Assembly: GCA_019120675.1 (NCBI GenBank)
Contig: DWUQ01000152.1
Coordinates: 1 to 62,692, forward strand
Reading direction: 5' to 3'
Length of the DNA stretch: 62,692 bases
From: Candidatus Paenalcaligenes intestinipullorum
GTDB taxonomy: Bacteria; Pseudomonadota; Gammaproteobacteria; Burkholderiales; Burkholderiaceae_B
The notes under the pieces were generated by a model, which was given only the letters and a program-made list of their open reading frames with translations, had not been told where the DNA came from and searched no databases. Positions 1 through 8,357 of the stretch are shown here, piece by piece (position 1 is the stretch's first letter; each line of letters begins with the position of its first letter). Position numbers and translations under genes: made by a program.

Positions 1-379
1 TGGGCATATAAGCAATCACACAGCCGATCAACACACCAATTAGTAAGCACACACAGATAAAGCCCAATAACGAGGTGGCCACTTCGTTCACGACGATGGG
101 GTTTTTGAAAAGATAGAAAATCCCCCATAAGCCAGCGCCCACGGCAATACCAATAATAGCCGACCAAATATGGCTGGTAACGGCAATATGCCCCATTTGA
201 GTAAATTCAGTTTGAAGCTTTACGTCTAACTGTGGGTCGTCAGGCTCAATCAAGGCCACTCGTTTGGAGTCACCTCCGAAAATTTGTTCAGTGACGTGTT
301 TTTGCACTTCTTCAGCCTGCTTAAGACTAGAAAAAACAGCCATGGTTTTACGCGAAGCGCGTGGGCGAGTAGCACTCAT
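1..379 (-). CDS. Membrane protein of unknown function, 3' end cut off by window
   Basis: The minus strand from an ATG at 379 stays open to the window edge (126 codons). A GGGAGG ribosome binding site lies just upstream of the ATG. The start reads MSATRPRASRKTMAVF. The first 70 or so residues are soluble and mixed in charge, with a stretch that could be a small regulatory domain (FSSLKQAEEVQKHVTEQIF). Two hydrophobic segments follow (about residues 72-90 and 103-124), each long enough to span the membrane. I do not recognise the family, and the C-terminus is missing. The open frame, ribosome binding site and hydrophobic pattern support a real gene. Confidence 0.7.
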   Translation of the reverse strand, partial: MSATRPRASRKTMAVFSSLKQAEEVQKHVTEQIFGGDSKRVALIEPDDPQLDVKLQTEFTQMGHIAVTSHIWSAIIGIAVGAGLWGIFYLFKNPIVVNEVATSLLGFICVCLLIGVLIGCVIAYMP

Positions 380-459
380 TAAGATACCTCCCGTAAGGTT
401 TTGTTACGCTACCTTATTGTAATTGCTCATAATTCCCTTTATGAGCAGTTAATTAAAGT

Positions 460-1260
460 TTAGCAGAAATTATTCAGGAGACGCTGCTTGAGTTCGAAGA
501 GTTTGATTTCACTCAAGCCCAATCTCTGTTCACTAAAGGTCCGCACGGATCCGTACTGTTGACGCAACTGCTTAAAACTAGCTTCTAGGTATTGAGCCGA
601 TACCCCCCAGAGTATTTTCATGCAAGCTAAATCAACCCCCTTTTCGGGTTGGAGTACAGGGTGGTAATGCGCTTGGGTCAGTAGGTAGTCTTCGAGAATG
701 TCATCATGGTGTACACCCAGTGCATCCAGTAATAACGCTACGGCAAAACCCGTTCGATCTTTGCCGGCGGTGCAATGCAATACAGTCGGTTCAGTATGAG
801 TGCATAAATGTTCAAACACATGCTGAAATTGAGAAATGTGGTCCGTATAAAAGCTGGTATACATGGCCTGCATGTACGCGTGGGCTTGGTCAGTGGTGAT
901 CTCGCCCTGCTCAACAACCATCGAGTCAACAAGCTGGGCAACCACTGGCTCGATGCTGCACGCTTGGCGTGTAATAAAATCAAAATCGTAAGGGCGTTTC
1001 TTACATTCACGTGCGCCACGTAAATCAATACTACGCTGCACACCTAAGTGCTGTAAGGTTTGTTGATCGGTGGAATCCAGATCAGCTAGATGAGCAGAGC
1101 GATACACCTGTCCCCATTTAATGGCGCCCTCTGGCGTTGAGTACCCACCTAAGTCCCGAAAGTTACTTGTGCCATTTAAAGCAATAACGCGTTGATGGCG
1201 AACGTCTTTAAGGTTAAGGCTAGAAGTCGATACGTTAGATTGAGGCAAACTGGCTGACAT
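460..1260 (-). CDS. Tyrosine-protein phosphatase (Y_phosphatase3 family)
   Basis: A 266-residue protein with the cysteine phosphatase signature HCTAGKDRTG at residues 162-171. Cys163 would be the nucleophile and Arg169 would bind phosphate. The N-terminal GTSNFRDLGGY at 30-40 is the second hallmark of this bacterial family, which hydrolyses phosphotyrosine or phosphoinositide substrates. No signal peptide is seen, so it should be cytosolic. The length fits the family. It stands alone, with 80 bases to the gene on its 3' side and about 240 on its 5' side. The substrate cannot be read from the sequence. Confidence 0.88.
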   Translation of the reverse strand: MSASLPQSNVSTSSLNLKDVRHQRVIALNGTSNFRDLGGYSTPEGAIKWGQVYRSAHLADLDSTDQQTLQHLGVQRSIDLRGARECKKRPYDFDFITRQACSIEPVVAQLVDSMVVEQGEITTDQAHAYMQAMYTSFYTDHISQFQHVFEHLCTHTEPTVLHCTAGKDRTGFAVALLLDALGVHHDDILEDYLLTQAHYHPVLQPEKGVDLACMKILWGVSAQYLEASFKQLRQQYGSVRTFSEQRLGLSEIKLFELKQRLLNNFC

Positions 1261-1502
1261 CGTTACAGGTTCCTATCTATTTGGCTATGTCTTACAACTA
1301 CTCTGCCCTAGACAACGTTGTTGAGTAGAGTAAACATCATAGTAGAGCGTGGCAGTATACCGTTTTAACATGACAGTATTGATATGCCCGGCTGCCGCCC
1401 TATGGCGCTTTACGACCTTGGCGACCAAGTAGTGTGCTTTTTATTGTTGGTATGGTGGCTTGGGCAGTTTTGTATGGGATGGGTGACGTATCGTTCTAGT
1501 CA

Positions 1503-2219
1503 TCAGTCCATTGTCGTGGTGTAATCAAGTTGCTCCACCACCGCTTTGATGCGAACCAAGTTGCCTTCTTGGTGCTCCAGCTGTACAAGTAAATAATCCA
1601 GCTCTGGTGCAACATACAGGCGGGTTTGTCGCTTAGTAGAGCTGCGTTCTCGTTCGATCACCAGCGTTTTAAGCGGGCCAAGCCCTGTATCAATCGTGAC
1701 CTCATCGACCACACGATAGCGATGAACTTTAGGCTCGCCTTTGTGCAAAATGAGAAAGCTAAAGGAGGTGGCACCGTCCATCAACTCGCAGCGCGCTTCA
1801 AAAAAGAAGCTTAACGGGTCGTAGAGTTTCTCTTTCAAGCTAAACCGCTCAGTATGTTTGTCGCGAGTTAAAGCCGCTTCGTGAGTAGACCAGCTGAAGC
1901 GTATTTCTTCTTGTTTGGTGCTTTGCAAGGGGCGCTTGGTTTGCGATTGGTAGTACTCAGGTTGCACAGCGCATTGGTGGGGCGGTTGAGTAAATCGCGC
2001 ACGTTGACGTATGGTAGACATCCAGTGCTCGAAGTTGAACTCTACCTCGTACTGCCCAGCCTGCTGCTGAATGCGTAATAGGTTTTCCCCTTGGGCGGCT
2101 TTATTGTTGTAGTAAAGCTGAAAGCGAGCATCGACTTTATCTAATGTTGCGGCATGGCCTAAGCTAACGCTAAGGCCATAGCCAATCAGCCACACAAAAA
2201 TCAATAACCAGCGAGCCAT
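1503..2219 (-). CDS. DUF3108 family periplasmic protein
   Basis: A 238-residue protein beginning with a typical signal peptide (MARWLLIFVWLIGYGLSVSLGHAA, cleavage likely near residue 24). The mature part matches the DUF3108 pattern: an early Y-x-LYYNNKAAQGE-like beta strand, a central YDPLSFFFEARCELMDG stretch and a late DTGLGPLKTLVIERE segment. DUF3108 proteins are exported beta-rich proteins of unknown function, common in betaproteobacteria. Two cysteines (in HQCAV and RCELM) could form a disulfide. It is transcribed alone. Downstream, 242 bases separate it from the phosphatase gene. Confidence 0.82.
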   Translation of the reverse strand: MARWLLIFVWLIGYGLSVSLGHAATLDKVDARFQLYYNNKAAQGENLLRIQQQAGQYEVEFNFEHWMSTIRQRARFTQPPHQCAVQPEYYQSQTKRPLQSTKQEEIRFSWSTHEAALTRDKHTERFSLKEKLYDPLSFFFEARCELMDGATSFSFLILHKGEPKVHRYRVVDEVTIDTGLGPLKTLVIERERSSTKRQTRLYVAPELDYLLVQLEHQEGNLVRIKAVVEQLDYTTTMD

Positions 2220-2550
2220 ACCTATTCCATTTCAATGTAGAAATCTTGAGCTTAACAAAATTTAAACAATAAAAAGCGTTACAAATAGCCGTTCAGTTTA
2301 AGTGATTTATCAAGATGTAGTGTTTTGTGTTTTTTATTATCAAGCATGACTTAAAAAGACCCACTGAAGCCCTAAAAAGACACGCTGAAGCGCTAAATCA
2401 TGACATGAAACCCACTTCCTTAAGGATTAGTACCGTGGTAGCGAGTCATTTAGTGCAAAACTTAGAAATTCAGCAAGTTTTGTGCGGCCTAGGACTCAAA
2501 GCTTTGAAACATCTTTCCTTCGGTTAACCGTTAGTATAGAAATGCTTGTC
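2220..2550. other. AT-rich spacer with no supported gene
   Basis: This stretch lies upstream of the DUF3108 gene. It holds short open frames on the plus strand, including one at 2327-2527, but none has a ribosome binding site or recognisable protein. It merges into the relic region that starts near 2551. It may carry the promoter of the minus-strand DUF3108 gene. Confidence 0.5.
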
Positions 2551-2655
2551 ATTAACTTACAATTGCACCGTCAGCATCACACTGAAAAATACCTAGACCC
2601 TAGTCTAGAAGCCACATTGTTTGCTTACAACTGGCCAGGTAATGTACGAGAGCTC
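2551..2655 (+). pseudogene. Relic of a sigma-54-dependent activator (end of AAA+ domain)
   Basis: In one plus frame the translation ends in LDPSLEATLFAYNWPGNVREL. The WPGNVREL motif at 2632-2655 is the diagnostic C-terminal motif of the AAA+ domain in sigma-54 activators (NtrC/AcoR type). The preceding LHRQHH...LDPSLEATLFAYN also fits that position in the family. Nothing upstream encodes Walker motifs or the GAFTGA loop, and nothing downstream encodes the DNA-binding domain. The homology stops abruptly at 2655, where a relic of another gene begins on the opposite strand. I infer a decayed gene fragment. Confidence 0.7.
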
Positions 2656-2820
2656 CACTTCTATTTCCTCTTCGTCTTCGCACATTGCTTCCAAAAAAGG
2701 ATTTTGATGCAATTGTTGTTGTACCAGCTGTTGCAGAGATGGGGCGGCTAGCTGCAAGATGTAATTAGACTGTTGCAGTCTAGGGGATAGGCTTTGTTGG
2801 GTAAGGGCTTTTTGCTTAGT
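2653..2820 (-). pseudogene. Relic of rpoN (sigma-54 N-terminal activator-interacting domain)
   Basis: Read on the minus strand, this frame gives LTQQSLSPRLQQSNYILQL, then LQQLVQQQLHQNPFLEA, then an acidic run (EDEEEIEVEL). This is the glutamine-rich start of sigma-54, which in intact RpoN reads like LTPQLQQSIRLLQLS...LQSNPLLE. A TGA lies just upstream in frame, so there is no start. The frame ends at the junction with the activator relic, and the DNA-binding domains and RpoN box are missing. It is a short fragment, not a working gene. Confidence 0.7.
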
Positions 2821-2897
2821 TCACGTATGCCATTACGCTTATGCGCCTACCGAACAAGTCGCTGCATGAGCGAATGCCACTTCTTAAGGAGAAGGTG

Positions 2898-3455
2898 ATG
2901 TCTTTAATACGATCCATAGCCACTACCACCGTTTTAACTCTAAGTTTAGGAGGATTAGTTATGAGCAACAGTATGGCAGCAGATCTTTCATCCCAAGATA
3001 AATCCTTTATGGAAAAAGCAGGGGAGGCCGGGCATTATGAGCTTGAGGCGGCCGCCATGGCGCTATCCAAAAGCAAGGATAAGCAAGTGCAGGACTTTGC
3101 TCGCATGATGGAGAAGGAGCACAAGCAATTATCACAAGAGCTGGGTGACTTAGCTCGTGAGCGTGAGTTTGTTTTGCCAGATGCCCCGAGCCTAGGCCAG
3201 AATGCTAAGCTTTTATTACTTAAAGGCAAAGAAGGGATACAGTTTGACGTGTCCTATGCAGAAACGCTCGGTATCGATGCCCACCATGAGGCGATTGAGC
3301 TCTTCCAAGAGCAAGCTGAAAAAGGGGATGATGATGAAATCCGTGGTTTTGCCCAAGACAGCTTAGCCATACTCAAGCAGCATTTACAACATGCCGAATT
3401 GCTTAAACAGCATTTGGACCAAGCCACTGCCAAACATGATACCAGTAAGGAATAA
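2898..3455 (+). CDS. DUF4142 domain periplasmic protein
   Basis: I chose the ATG at 2898 because AAGGAGAA precedes it at good spacing; the frame is open from 2841. The product is 185 residues. A signal peptide covers about residues 1-28 (MSLIRSIATTTVLTLSLGGLVMSNSMAA). The mature part is a ferritin-like helical bundle of the DUF4142 type: DKSFMEKAGEAGHYELEAAAMAL, then KDKQVQDFARMMEKEHKQ, then repeated histidine-rich helices near the C-terminus (HHEAIELFQEQAEKG, HLQHAELLKQHL). Members are exported and of unknown role, and some are linked to stress. It is monocistronic. Confidence 0.85.
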   Translation: MSLIRSIATTTVLTLSLGGLVMSNSMAADLSSQDKSFMEKAGEAGHYELEAAAMALSKSKDKQVQDFARMMEKEHKQLSQELGDLAREREFVLPDAPSLGQNAKLLLLKGKEGIQFDVSYAETLGIDAHHEAIELFQEQAEKGDDDEIRGFAQDSLAILKQHLQHAELLKQHLDQATAKHDTSKE

Positions 3456-3496
3456 ACTCTGATTTAATAGCTGATTAGACTGCGTTACCGTGTTCT

Positions 3497-3545
3497 ATCG
3501 CCCTAATAACCCATATCATCACAAGATGGGCCCTATTAGGGCGAT
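3497..3545 (+). terminator. Long hairpin downstream of the DUF4142 gene
   Basis: ATCGCCCTAATA at 3497-3508 pairs perfectly with TATTAGGGCGAT at 3534-3545. Inside it, CCCAT can pair with ATGGG. There is no T-run after the hairpin, so it is not a classic intrinsic terminator. It lies between the DUF4142 gene and eamA, 41 bases before the eamA start. It could stop or stabilise the upstream mRNA, or act in the eamA leader. Confidence 0.45.
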
Positions 3546-3586
3546 GCTACGTACACTGGTTATTTACCCACTACTCGGAGTAAAGC

Positions 3587-4540
3587 ATGGCTACAGCCGC
3601 TGTTCAATCCTCATCTACACGTAAAAGTTGGTTGCTGCCATTATTGTATTTACTTGGCGGGGGTGCACTCCTAGGCCTTTCTACGAATCTTGCTAAGCTT
3701 GCAGGGGAAACAGGTCTTTCCCCTGTGATCTTTTTAGGTGGAGCCACCTTAGGTGCATCGTTGATTCTTTTTGTGGTGGCCGCTTTAAAACGTGTTTGGC
3801 CGCCTTGTACGCGGCGCAGTATTGAGTATTACTTTGTTTCGGCGGCAGTTGGGGTGGTCATCCCCAATTTGATTTTTTTCTCTGCTGTCACGGAAGTGGG
3901 CGCAGGTTTTGTAGCACTTGTGATCGCACTACCCCCGTTGCTCACCTATATTGGTGCTTTAACCCTACGTATGGAACGCTTCCAGTGGCTACGTGCGCTG
4001 GGAGTATTGGCCGCCTTAGGTGGTGCTGGCGTACTGGCCGTACATAAACTCTCGGCTCCGCAAGCCGATATCGCTTGGGTCTTGTTGACCTTGCTGGGGC
4101 CAGCGGCGTTGGCGATTGGGAATGTTTATCGCACGGCTCGTTGGCCCGCGGGGGCCAGCGCCGATGCGCTTGCACCAGGTATGTTATTGGCGGCCACGGT
4201 GCTGTTGGTCGCGATTGGCTTTTTGCCTCGTACGCCTTTGGATATCCCGCAGCAGGACCAAGGGTTCGTGTATGGTCTAATAGCCCTACAATCCGTGGTG
4301 TTTGCAGGTATGTTTTTTTTGTTGTTCTTGTTGCAAAAAACAGGCGGGCCGGTGTTGATTAGTTTGTTGGGTGCCGTAGGCGCTGTGGTCGGAGTGCCAG
4401 TAGCCATATTTTTGCAAGGGGAGGCGGCACCGCAAGGCTTGGCTGTAGGGGCTGGGTTGATAGCGCTTGGCGTCGCTATGTTGACACTGGGCCAGCAGCA
4501 GGAATCTAAGACTAAGATGGCGACGCGGCCTCGGGCTTAA
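3587..4540 (+). CDS. EamA/DMT-family transporter
   Basis: A 317-residue, very hydrophobic protein with about ten predicted membrane segments in two halves, the layout of EamA drug/metabolite exporters. The first half includes LLPLLYLLGGGALLGLSTNLAKLAGE and VIPNLIFFSAVTEVGAGFVALVIALPPLLTYIGAL. The second includes VLISLLGAVGAVVGVPVAIFL. Family members export amino acids, nucleosides or other metabolites across the inner membrane, and the substrate here is unknown. CGGAG lies at good distance before the ATG. The last 29 bases overlap the 3' end of the convergent small gene. Confidence 0.85.
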   Translation: MATAAVQSSSTRKSWLLPLLYLLGGGALLGLSTNLAKLAGETGLSPVIFLGGATLGASLILFVVAALKRVWPPCTRRSIEYYFVSAAVGVVIPNLIFFSAVTEVGAGFVALVIALPPLLTYIGALTLRMERFQWLRALGVLAALGGAGVLAVHKLSAPQADIAWVLLTLLGPAALAIGNVYRTARWPAGASADALAPGMLLAATVLLVAIGFLPRTPLDIPQQDQGFVYGLIALQSVVFAGMFFLLFLLQKTGGPVLISLLGAVGAVVGVPVAIFLQGEAAPQGLAVGAGLIALGVAMLTLGQQQESKTKMATRPRA

Positions 4541-4751
4541 TAAACGATACCAACAAGCTTTTCGCTAATTCGGCTTGCTCTTCGGCTACCATCAGCATTT
4601 GAGTGTTGAGGCTTGTGGAGACTGGGCCCGGGTACAGTGTGCTAAAACCGCCGCCTTGTATGAAAAACTCAATCTCATATGCCTTCATAATGGAGCGAAT
4701 GACAGACGCCTCCGACTCGGTTTGTGGGGCATAAATAGGCACCATGTTCAT
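4512..4751 (-). CDS. DUF2007-like small protein (putative signal-transducing protein)
   Basis: A 79-residue protein with the order typical of DUF2007: a start of the form VPIYAPQTESEASVIRSIMKAYEIEFFIQG, then LMVAEEQAELAKSLL. This resembles a small PII-like alpha/beta fold thought to bind a ligand or a partner. AAGGAA precedes the ATG on the minus strand. It overlaps the 3' end of the exporter gene tail to tail, so the two are unlikely to be co-transcribed. The function is unknown. Confidence 0.75.
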   Translation of the reverse strand: MNMVPIYAPQTESEASVIRSIMKAYEIEFFIQGGGFSTLYPGPVSTSLNTQMLMVAEEQAELAKSLLVSFIKPEAASPS

Positions 4752-5115
4752 AAGAATTCCTTTTGGGTAGAGGCTAACAACTATAGTGTAGACAAGAAAG
4801 AGACCATTAGGCAGGGAAACAACCTAGGGATTAGCCTAGGTTTTGTAGTACTCGTATCAATGCATTCGTGCCTCTTTGGGTTTTTATTTAGCCAAAGAGA
4901 AGTCATCCATTCCTTGTAATGGGTTTGTTTATTTAAAATGTAAGTGTTTTTTCTAGGTTGTGAGGAATTGATATAGTTTGTGAGGCGTTTGTAAGGTAGA
5001 GTAAATGGAAAGCATCACTGATTTTTTATTAGTGAGGCTTGATATTCTGTGGTCGATGGTTTGTAGTAAATAGTAGTTTTTGGTTAATTATTATTGTTGC
5101 TAGGAGCTTTGCCCG
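4752..5115. promoter_or_regulatory. AT-rich divergent regulatory region upstream of gadB
   Basis: These 364 bases hold no gene and are clearly richer in A and T than the neighbouring coding DNA. AACCTAGG (4821-4828) and CCTAGGTT (4835-4842) form a perfect hairpin or operator-like palindrome. A possible promoter for gadB is TTGATA (5039-5044) and TGTAGT (5062-5067) with 17 bases between. The gadB ribosome binding site TAGGAG is at 5100-5105, ten bases before the ATG. An AT-rich leader fits the silenced, acid-induced behaviour known for gad genes in enterobacteria, but that is inference. Confidence 0.45.
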
Positions 5116-6513
5116 ATGAGTAAAAAAACCTTCCATGTCATCCCTAACGCTCAAGACGATATTTACGCCTCTTTGGAGCTCTCCAAGATTTTGCCTAAAA
5201 CAAAATTCCCAGAGTCTGAGTGTAATCCTCGTAACGTATTTAGCGCTATTCGCGATGAGCTAATGCTTGATGGCAACTCTCGACAAAATTTAGCTACCTT
5301 TTGCCAAACGTGGGTCGATGATGAAATACGTGAATTAATGGATTTATCCATTGATAAAAACATGATCGACAAGGATGAGTATCCACAAACAGCAGAAATC
5401 GAAAATCGTTGCGTCCGCATGCTTGCTGATTTATGGCATTCTCCTGACGCTGAAAACACCCTAGGATGCTCAACGATCGGCTCTTCTGAGGCGGCTATGC
5501 TCGGTGGTTTAGCCTTAAAGTGGCAATGGCGTAAAAAGCAACAAGCCCAAGGGAAACCCACAGATAAGCCCAATTTGATTTGCGGCCCTGTACAGATATG
5601 TTGGCATAAATTCGCGCGTTATTTTGATGTGGAGCTACGGGAGATTCCGCTGGAGGGTGATCGCCTCATCATGACCCCCGAAGAGGTATTGAAGCGCGTA
5701 GATGAAAATACGATTGGGGTGGTGCCAACCTTAGGGGTGACTTTCACATGCCAATATGAGCCGGTCAAAGCAGTTCATGATGCCTTGGATAAGCTTTTTG
5801 AAGAAAAAGGTCTCGACATTCCTATCCATGTGGATGGAGCGAGCGGTGGTTTCTTAGCTCCATTCTGCGCGCCTGACTTAGAGTGGGATTTCCGTTTGCC
5901 CCGAGTTAAATCCATTAATACCTCAGGGCATAAATTTGGTTTGGCTCCCTTAGGAGTAGGCTGGGTAGTATGGCGTGAGGCCAAAGACTTGCCCGAGGAG
6001 CTGATTTTTAATGTGAATTACCTCGGTGGAAACATGCCCACCTTCGCGTTGAACTTCTCTCGACCCGGTGGGCAGATTATTGCTCAATATTACAACCTCC
6101 TACGCCTAGGACGTGAGGGCTACACCAAAATCCATAGCGCTTGCTATGCTACGGCGCAGTACTTAGCGCGTGAAATAGAAAAACTAGGTCCGTTTGAAAT
6201 GCTTTTCGATGGCGATGCAGCATCGGGTATCCCTGCGTTAGCGTGGAAGCTTAAAGACGGAGTGCAAGCGAATTATTCTTTGTACGATTTAGCGGATAAG
6301 CTTCGCAGTCGTGGGTGGCAGGTTCCCGCCTACTCTATGCCAGCCAATCGTGAAGATCTAGTGATTCAACGCATTTTGGTGCGTCATGGTGTCAGCTTAG
6401 ACTTAGCTTCACTACTGGTTGAGGATTTTAAACGCGCAATTGCTTATTTTGATCAGCATCCCGTGCAAAGGCCTATGTCTGAGGCAGACGGCGGAGGCTT
6501 CAGTCATACCTAA
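5116..6513 (+). CDS. gadB: Glutamate decarboxylase
   Basis: A 465-residue PLP enzyme that converts glutamate to GABA and CO2 and consumes one cytosolic proton. The PLP lysine is Lys273 in NTSGHKFGLAPLG. IHVDGASGGFLAPF holds the conserved Asp that contacts the PLP ring nitrogen. The protein ends in FSHT. In E. coli GadB the penultimate His of the final HT closes the active site at neutral pH, so pH gating is probably kept here. The length equals that of the enterobacterial enzymes. It is followed after 37 bases by gadC, making a gadBC acid-resistance operon. Confidence 0.96.
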   Translation: MSKKTFHVIPNAQDDIYASLELSKILPKTKFPESECNPRNVFSAIRDELMLDGNSRQNLATFCQTWVDDEIRELMDLSIDKNMIDKDEYPQTAEIENRCVRMLADLWHSPDAENTLGCSTIGSSEAAMLGGLALKWQWRKKQQAQGKPTDKPNLICGPVQICWHKFARYFDVELREIPLEGDRLIMTPEEVLKRVDENTIGVVPTLGVTFTCQYEPVKAVHDALDKLFEEKGLDIPIHVDGASGGFLAPFCAPDLEWDFRLPRVKSINTSGHKFGLAPLGVGWVVWREAKDLPEELIFNVNYLGGNMPTFALNFSRPGGQIIAQYYNLLRLGREGYTKIHSACYATAQYLAREIEKLGPFEMLFDGDAASGIPALAWKLKDGVQANYSLYDLADKLRSRGWQVPAYSMPANREDLVIQRILVRHGVSLDLASLLVEDFKRAIAYFDQHPVQRPMSEADGGGFSHT

Positions 6514-6550
6514 TTAATCTCTTTTTAAATTTCTTAATTAGGAGATTGTT

Positions 6551-8164
6551 ATGGCTGTTACCTCAACCTCAACGCCTAAAAACCTAAGCTTATTAGGCTT
6601 TTTCGCCATCACCGCTTCAATGGTGATGGCGGTATATGAGTACCCCACGTTTGCGACCTCTGGCTTTAGCCTAGTATTTTTCTTGCTCTTGGGCGGGTTA
6701 TTGTGGTTTATACCCGTAGCCCTTTGTGCGGCAGAAATGGCAACAGTCGAAGGATGGGAGGAAGGGGGGGTCTTTGCATGGGTATCAAACACACTCGGAG
6801 AGCGGTGGGGATTTGCAGCAATTTCCTTTGGCTATTTGCAAATTGCTATCGGTTTTATTCCCATGCTGTACTTTGTGCTGGGGGCCTTGTCTTATATCCT
6901 GAATTGGCCGGCTTTAAATACTGATCCTGCAACGAAAACCATTGCCGCACTGGTGATCTTGTGGGCCTTAGCCTTTAGCCAGTTTGGCGGTACGAAGTAT
7001 ACGGCTACTATTGCTAAGGTCGGTTTTTTCTTGGGTATTTTGCTTCCTGCTCTTGTCTTGGTGGGGCTAGCGATTGCCTACCTTAAAGGCGGCTCGCCCT
7101 TAGCGATTGAGATGAATCTCAATACATTTATTCCTGACTTTACCCAAATTGGTACGCTCGTTGTTTTTGTGGCGTTTATTCTGAGTTATATGGGTGTGGA
7201 GGCGTCTGCGACCCATGTCAATGAGATGAAAAATCCTGGGCGGGATTATCCATTGGCTATGTTTCTGCTCATGGCGGCAGCCATTGGCTTAAGCTCGATC
7301 GAGGGCTTGTCCGTGGCGTCAGTGGTTCCTCATGGCGAGATCAATCTTTCAGCAGGGGTGGTGCAAACGTTTGAACGGCTATTGCTGCATTTTGACCCAA
7401 CCATTCAATGGGCGGTTCGTATCATTGCCGCACTATTGATGCTGGGTGTTTTGGCAGAAATTGCCTCATGGATCGTGGGGCCTTCTCGTGGGATGTATGT
7501 GGCAGCACAAAAGGGTATTTTGCCTAAAGCCTTTTCCAAGGTAAATAAAAACTCTGTGCCGGTGGTACTAGTGATCTCGCAGCTCGTCATCACAACGATT
7601 GCTTTGGTTGTGCTGACCAATAGCGGAGGCGGAGGTAATATGTCCTTTTTAATTGCCTTAGGTTTAACAGTGGTTATTTACCTGTGCAGCTACTTTATGT
7701 TGTTTTTGGCGTACTTGCATTTGGTGAATAAGCAAGCGGATAAAAAGCGAGTATTTAACATACCAGGTGGTCCAGTTGTTAAAAGACTCGTGGCGATCGT
7801 CGGTTTGCTAGTGTCGATTATGGCTTTTGTGGTTTCTTTCTTTCCGCCAAGTGGCTTGCCAGGAGGGGAAAGTAACGAAAGCTATGTCTTGCTGCTTAGT
7901 GGAAGCTTTATCGTGATCTTCCTGTTGCCGTTTGTGATTTATGCGGTGCATAGCAAACATGGCAAAGAAACCGGCATGGAAATGGTGCCTGTTAAAACCC
8001 ACAACACGCATTCTGACCATTTCTTTATTCATCCGCGAGCACGGTCGTGGTTTCATTTGCGGCCTAAATCAGGGGTGAACGCCAATACGCCTCAAGCAGC
8101 ACCTACACAAGCCTCAGCTGCTGTGGAGGCGCCAATCACCTCTAAGGATTCAGCGCCCTCATAG
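6551..8164 (+). CDS. gadC: Glutamate:GABA antiporter
   Basis: A 537-residue APC-superfamily transporter with about twelve membrane segments. It starts with SLLGFFAITASMVMAVYEYPTFATSGF and carries YMGVEASATHVNEMKNPGRDYP in the middle, both typical of GadC. It imports glutamate and exports GABA, completing the proton-consuming cycle with GadB. The polar tail of about 55 residues (from YAVHSKHGKETG on) corresponds to the C-plug that blocks the E. coli transporter at neutral pH. The tail here is alanine/proline-rich at its end. TTAGGAGATTGTT before the ATG is a good ribosome binding site. Confidence 0.93.
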   Translation: MAVTSTSTPKNLSLLGFFAITASMVMAVYEYPTFATSGFSLVFFLLLGGLLWFIPVALCAAEMATVEGWEEGGVFAWVSNTLGERWGFAAISFGYLQIAIGFIPMLYFVLGALSYILNWPALNTDPATKTIAALVILWALAFSQFGGTKYTATIAKVGFFLGILLPALVLVGLAIAYLKGGSPLAIEMNLNTFIPDFTQIGTLVVFVAFILSYMGVEASATHVNEMKNPGRDYPLAMFLLMAAAIGLSSIEGLSVASVVPHGEINLSAGVVQTFERLLLHFDPTIQWAVRIIAALLMLGVLAEIASWIVGPSRGMYVAAQKGILPKAFSKVNKNSVPVVLVISQLVITTIALVVLTNSGGGGNMSFLIALGLTVVIYLCSYFMLFLAYLHLVNKQADKKRVFNIPGGPVVKRLVAIVGLLVSIMAFVVSFFPPSGLPGGESNESYVLLLSGSFIVIFLLPFVIYAVHSKHGKETGMEMVPVKTHNTHSDHFFIHPRARSWFHLRPKSGVNANTPQAAPTQASAAVEAPITSKDSAPS

Positions 8165-8193
8165 CGCGTTCATAACCAGTTGTCTTCGTAGGG

Positions 8194-8229
8194 CTGCCCT
8201 ATCGATGTTTATCGTTAGGGCAGTTTTTT
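8194..8229 (+). terminator. Intrinsic terminator of gadBC
   Basis: CTGCCCTA (8194-8201) pairs with TAGGGCAG (8216-8223) and is followed directly by six T. It lies 30 bases after the gadC stop, so gadBC is a closed two-gene transcript. Confidence 0.88.
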
Positions 8230-8300
8230 GTGGACATATCGTCAAAAATGCCGTCTTAAAAATGACGGGTACTGTGAAGCCAGACGAGATAACAGCTTGT

Positions 8301-8326
8301 TAACGGTGCTGTAAATAACACCGTTA
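8301..8326. terminator. Weak hairpin between gadC and the convergent acyltransferase
   Basis: TAACGGTG (8301-8308) and CACCGTTA (8319-8326) form an 8-pair stem with a 10-base loop. No T-run follows on either strand. It sits 32 bases beyond the 3' end of the minus-strand acyltransferase gene and may stop or protect that mRNA. Confidence 0.4.
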
Positions 8327-8357
8327 TATCTGTTTCAGAAAGATGATTGCGTAACCG

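Noticed and set aside
2327..2527. 66-codon plus-strand ORF in the spacer before the sigma-54 relic
   Set aside because: No ribosome binding site, no homology and no continuation into the WPGNVREL frame that I could follow.
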